Part shown: positions 13,379 through 14,816 of the stretch, one piece after another
Layout of the letters: the number at the start of each line of letters is the position of its first letter
How positions within the stretch are numbered: the first letter of the stretch is position 1
DNA from: an uncultured Peptococcaceae bacterium
GTDB lineage: Bacteria > Bacillota > Peptococcia > Peptococcales > Peptococcaceae
Reading direction: 5' to 3'
NCBI GenBank assembly: GCA_902496505.1
Contig: CABVBB010000011.1
Span: 1-14,816, forward strand
Length of the DNA stretch: 14,816 nt
Notes under the pieces: model-generated
Seen by the model: only the letters and a program-made list of their open reading frames with translations
Databases searched by the model: none
What the model was told of the DNA's origin: nothing
Made by a program: the position numbers and the translations under genes

Positions 13379-14134
13379 ATGGAACTGATCCAAGTGACGA
13401 AGGATAATCTGGCGCAGGAGCATATTTGCTGCGCTATCGCGAAGAATGACGACTGCCAGGTGGCAGCGAAGAAGGCGTGGCTGGCAGAGCGTTTCGACGA
13501 GGGGCTGGTCTTTTTGAAGGGGAATGTGCGGGGCAAATGTTTTATCGAGTATATCCCAGCGGAAGCGGCCTGGCTGCCTATTGAGGCGGCGGGCTATATG
13601 GTCATCGATTGTCTGTGGGTGTCGGGCCAGTTCAAGGGGCAGGGCAACGCGGATCTTTTGCTGGAAGCCTGTATCCGCGACAGCCAGGCGAAGGGCAAAA
13701 AGGGGCTGGCGGTGTTGTCGTCGGAGAAGAAAAAACCGTTTTTAGCAGACGCCGGTTATCTCCGGCATAAGGGATTTGTGCTCTGTGATACGGCTGAACC
13801 GTATTTCACGCTGATGGCGCTGCCCTTTGCAGAGGGGGAGACGCTGCCGCGCTTTAAGGCACAGGTGAGATCGCCGCACATCGATGAGGCGGGCTTTGTC
13901 CTTTACTATACCAAGCAGTGCCCGTTCACCGCCAAGTATGTGCCCAAAGTGGCCGAATTAGCGCAAAAGGCGGGCGCGCCGTTTCGGGCTGTCTGCTGTG
14001 TAAGCGCTGAAGAGGCCAAACAGGGGCCGGCGGTCTGGACGACATTCAGTCTCTTTTATGATGGAGAGTTCATCACCCACGAGATCTTGTCGGAGAAAAA
14101 GTTTGTCCAGCTTTTAGCGGATAAGGGTTGGTAA
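13379..14134 (+). CDS. yoaP: YoaP-type GNAT acetyltransferase with thioredoxin-like C-terminal domain
   Basis: The 251-residue protein is the usual length of YoaP. Residues about 1-145 are a GNAT fold, with the acetyl-CoA-binding segment VSGQFKGQGNADLLLEAC (Q84 F K G Q G N A91). Residues about 165-251 form the YoaP C-terminal domain: VLYYTKQCPFTAKYVP looks like a thioredoxin-like strand-helix start with CPFT (C181) in place of CxxC. Such proteins would acetylate a small molecule or protein; the true substrate is not known to me. GGGAGG lies eight bases before the ATG. The lipoprotein gene starts 15 bases downstream, so the two form an operon. Confidence 0.88.
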   Translation: MELIQVTKDNLAQEHICCAIAKNDDCQVAAKKAWLAERFDEGLVFLKGNVRGKCFIEYIPAEAAWLPIEAAGYMVIDCLWVSGQFKGQGNADLLLEACIRDSQAKGKKGLAVLSSEKKKPFLADAGYLRHKGFVLCDTAEPYFTLMALPFAEGETLPRFKAQVRSPHIDEAGFVLYYTKQCPFTAKYVPKVAELAQKAGAPFRAVCCVSAEEAKQGPAVWTTFSLFYDGEFITHEILSEKKFVQLLADKGW

Positions 14135-14149
14135 GGGAGGAGAAAGATG

Positions 14150-14722
14150 ATGAAGAAACGATTTAGCGGTATCGTGCTGCTCCTGCTCTTGGCCGTGGGG
14201 CTGACGGCCTGCGGTCAGGCGAAGTCCACCATTCGGCCCAGTGAATTTTCAAAGGAAACGCAGAAGGCCTTATCCATCGTGGATGATGAGCTGGCCTTTT
14301 TTGATTACGCAGTGGATGAGACCATTCGCTCCAAATCCATCAACATCTGGCAGTACAAAGACGGCCAATGGGTCAGCGTAGGCCAGACCTTTAATGATTT
14401 GGACGAGCGGAAAGGGCAGATCGCCATTCGCCTGAATGCCGCGTCGTCAGATATTTTTGAGATCACCGACAGCGGCTATACGAAATGCAGCAGCAAAAGC
14501 GTAGTGGATTTTCTCACAGACGTCTCGCAATCTTCCAAGCGGCTGGATGGACCGACGACCATCACAGCGGGGACAGAGATACCGCTCTGGGTGGTGCTGG
14601 GCTACGAAAGCGATAGGATCGATACCAGAAACGCCACAGGCGATTTTCGCCAAGCAGACTGCGTCAGCGGCTGGGCAGTGACCGTCACTTTTTACGAGGA
14701 AACAATGGAGCATTATGTATAG
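14150..14722 (+). CDS. Small lipoprotein of unknown function
   Basis: The 190-residue protein has a lipoprotein signal peptide: MKKRFSGIVLLLLLAVGLTAC with the lipobox LTAC, so Cys21 is the lipidation site and the protein is held on the outer face of the membrane. The mature domain is soluble with mixed beta and coil (NIWQYKDGQWVSVGQTF, IAIRLNAASSDIFEIT, WAVTVTFYEETMEHYV). I do not recognise a family. ATG codons lie at 14147 and 14150; GGAGGA is spaced eight bases from the second and only five from the first. It follows the YoaP-type gene closely, and no terminator is visible after it. Confidence 0.8.
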   Translation: MKKRFSGIVLLLLLAVGLTACGQAKSTIRPSEFSKETQKALSIVDDELAFFDYAVDETIRSKSINIWQYKDGQWVSVGQTFNDLDERKGQIAIRLNAASSDIFEITDSGYTKCSSKSVVDFLTDVSQSSKRLDGPTTITAGTEIPLWVVLGYESDRIDTRNATGDFRQADCVSGWAVTVTFYEETMEHYV

Positions 14723-14748
14723 TCAGGCAAGACAAGGTGTGCTAGAAT
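14720..14748 (+). promoter_or_regulatory. Promoter for a gene beyond the right edge
   Basis: TAGTCA, a 17-base spacer and TGC-TAGAAT (extended -10) lie directly after the lipoprotein stop. It reads rightwards into the leader that contains the palindrome at 14770-14788; the gene itself is not in the window. Confidence 0.5.
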
Positions 14749-14769
14749 AATGAGGAAGAGAGTTGCCTG

Positions 14770-14788
14770 CTTGGTCAAATTGACCAAG
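14770..14788. promoter_or_regulatory. Perfect 9-1-9 palindrome, candidate repressor operator
   Basis: CTTGGTCAA and TTGACCAAG flank a single A with no mismatch. It lies about 15-35 bases after the predicted start of transcription, a roadblock or operator position. The TTGGTC...GACCAA arms look like sites of GntR or MarR-type regulators, but the regulator is unknown. Confidence 0.5.
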
Positions 14789-14816
14789 GGACGGTTAGGC
14801 GGTTCGCTCCCTGCCC

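Noticed and set aside
1..14816. Mobile element, phage or CRISPR content
   Set aside because: No transposase, integrase, terminal inverted repeat pair or regularly spaced repeat was seen, and codon use looks even along the window.

Overview
The window looks like chromosomal DNA of a low-to-mid GC Bacillota (Firmicutes), most likely an anaerobe of the Clostridia or Negativicutes type. The grounds are strong AAGGAG-type ribosome binding sites, extended -10 (TGn) promoters, many intrinsic terminators, a copper-amine-oxidase-like 'stalk' domain protein, a YpzJ-type zinc-ribbon protein, a YoaP-type acetyltransferase and a pair of genes resembling the DUF6323/DUF6179 families. A finer taxonomic call is not supported. 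No rRNA, tRNA, CRISPR array, insertion sequence or phage gene was seen.

Left part (1-6566). The end of a metallo-beta-lactamase-fold hydrolase of the acyl-homoserine-lactonase type is followed, probably in one operon, by a DASS/SLC13 anion permease and a strong terminator. A secreted stalk-domain protein follows; directly after it is a 24-base copy of its own start, broken by a stop codon. A TetR repressor lies divergent from a 52-residue lysine-rich small protein, with palindromic CATAC boxes between them that overlap the small gene's promoter. Next come an EamA/DMT exporter with a zinc-ribbon protein, a terminator, an unrecognised 29-codon small ORF with a perfect ribosome binding site, and a membrane-anchored hypothetical protein.

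Middle part (6569-10905). A three-gene minus-strand operon encodes an aryl-sulfate sulfotransferase with no visible signal peptide and without the disulfide loop of the E. coli enzyme, a second DASS permease, and a Crp/Fnr-family regulator lacking the usual cAMP-contact Arg-Ser. A perfect 9-6-9 palindrome lies just upstream of the sulfotransferase, centred about 42 bases before the likely transcription start. I read this as a self-contained system: the permease moves an organic anion (perhaps an aryl sulfate or phenol-derived acid), the sulfotransferase shuttles sulfate between phenols inside the cell, and the regulator controls the operon from the palindrome. This is the best candidate for an undescribed system here. 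Further upstream, two tandem minus-strand terminators sit behind a well-formed minus-strand promoter with no gene to serve, suggesting a short RNA or an attenuated leader.

Right part (10906-14816). A two-gene cluster of uncharacterised proteins (DUF6323-like and DUF6179-like) is followed by an AraC regulator with a GyrI-like ligand-binding domain and a terminator. A GNAT-YoaP fusion and a small lipoprotein form the next operon. The window ends in the leader of an unseen gene, with a promoter and a perfect 9-1-9 palindrome just downstream of it.
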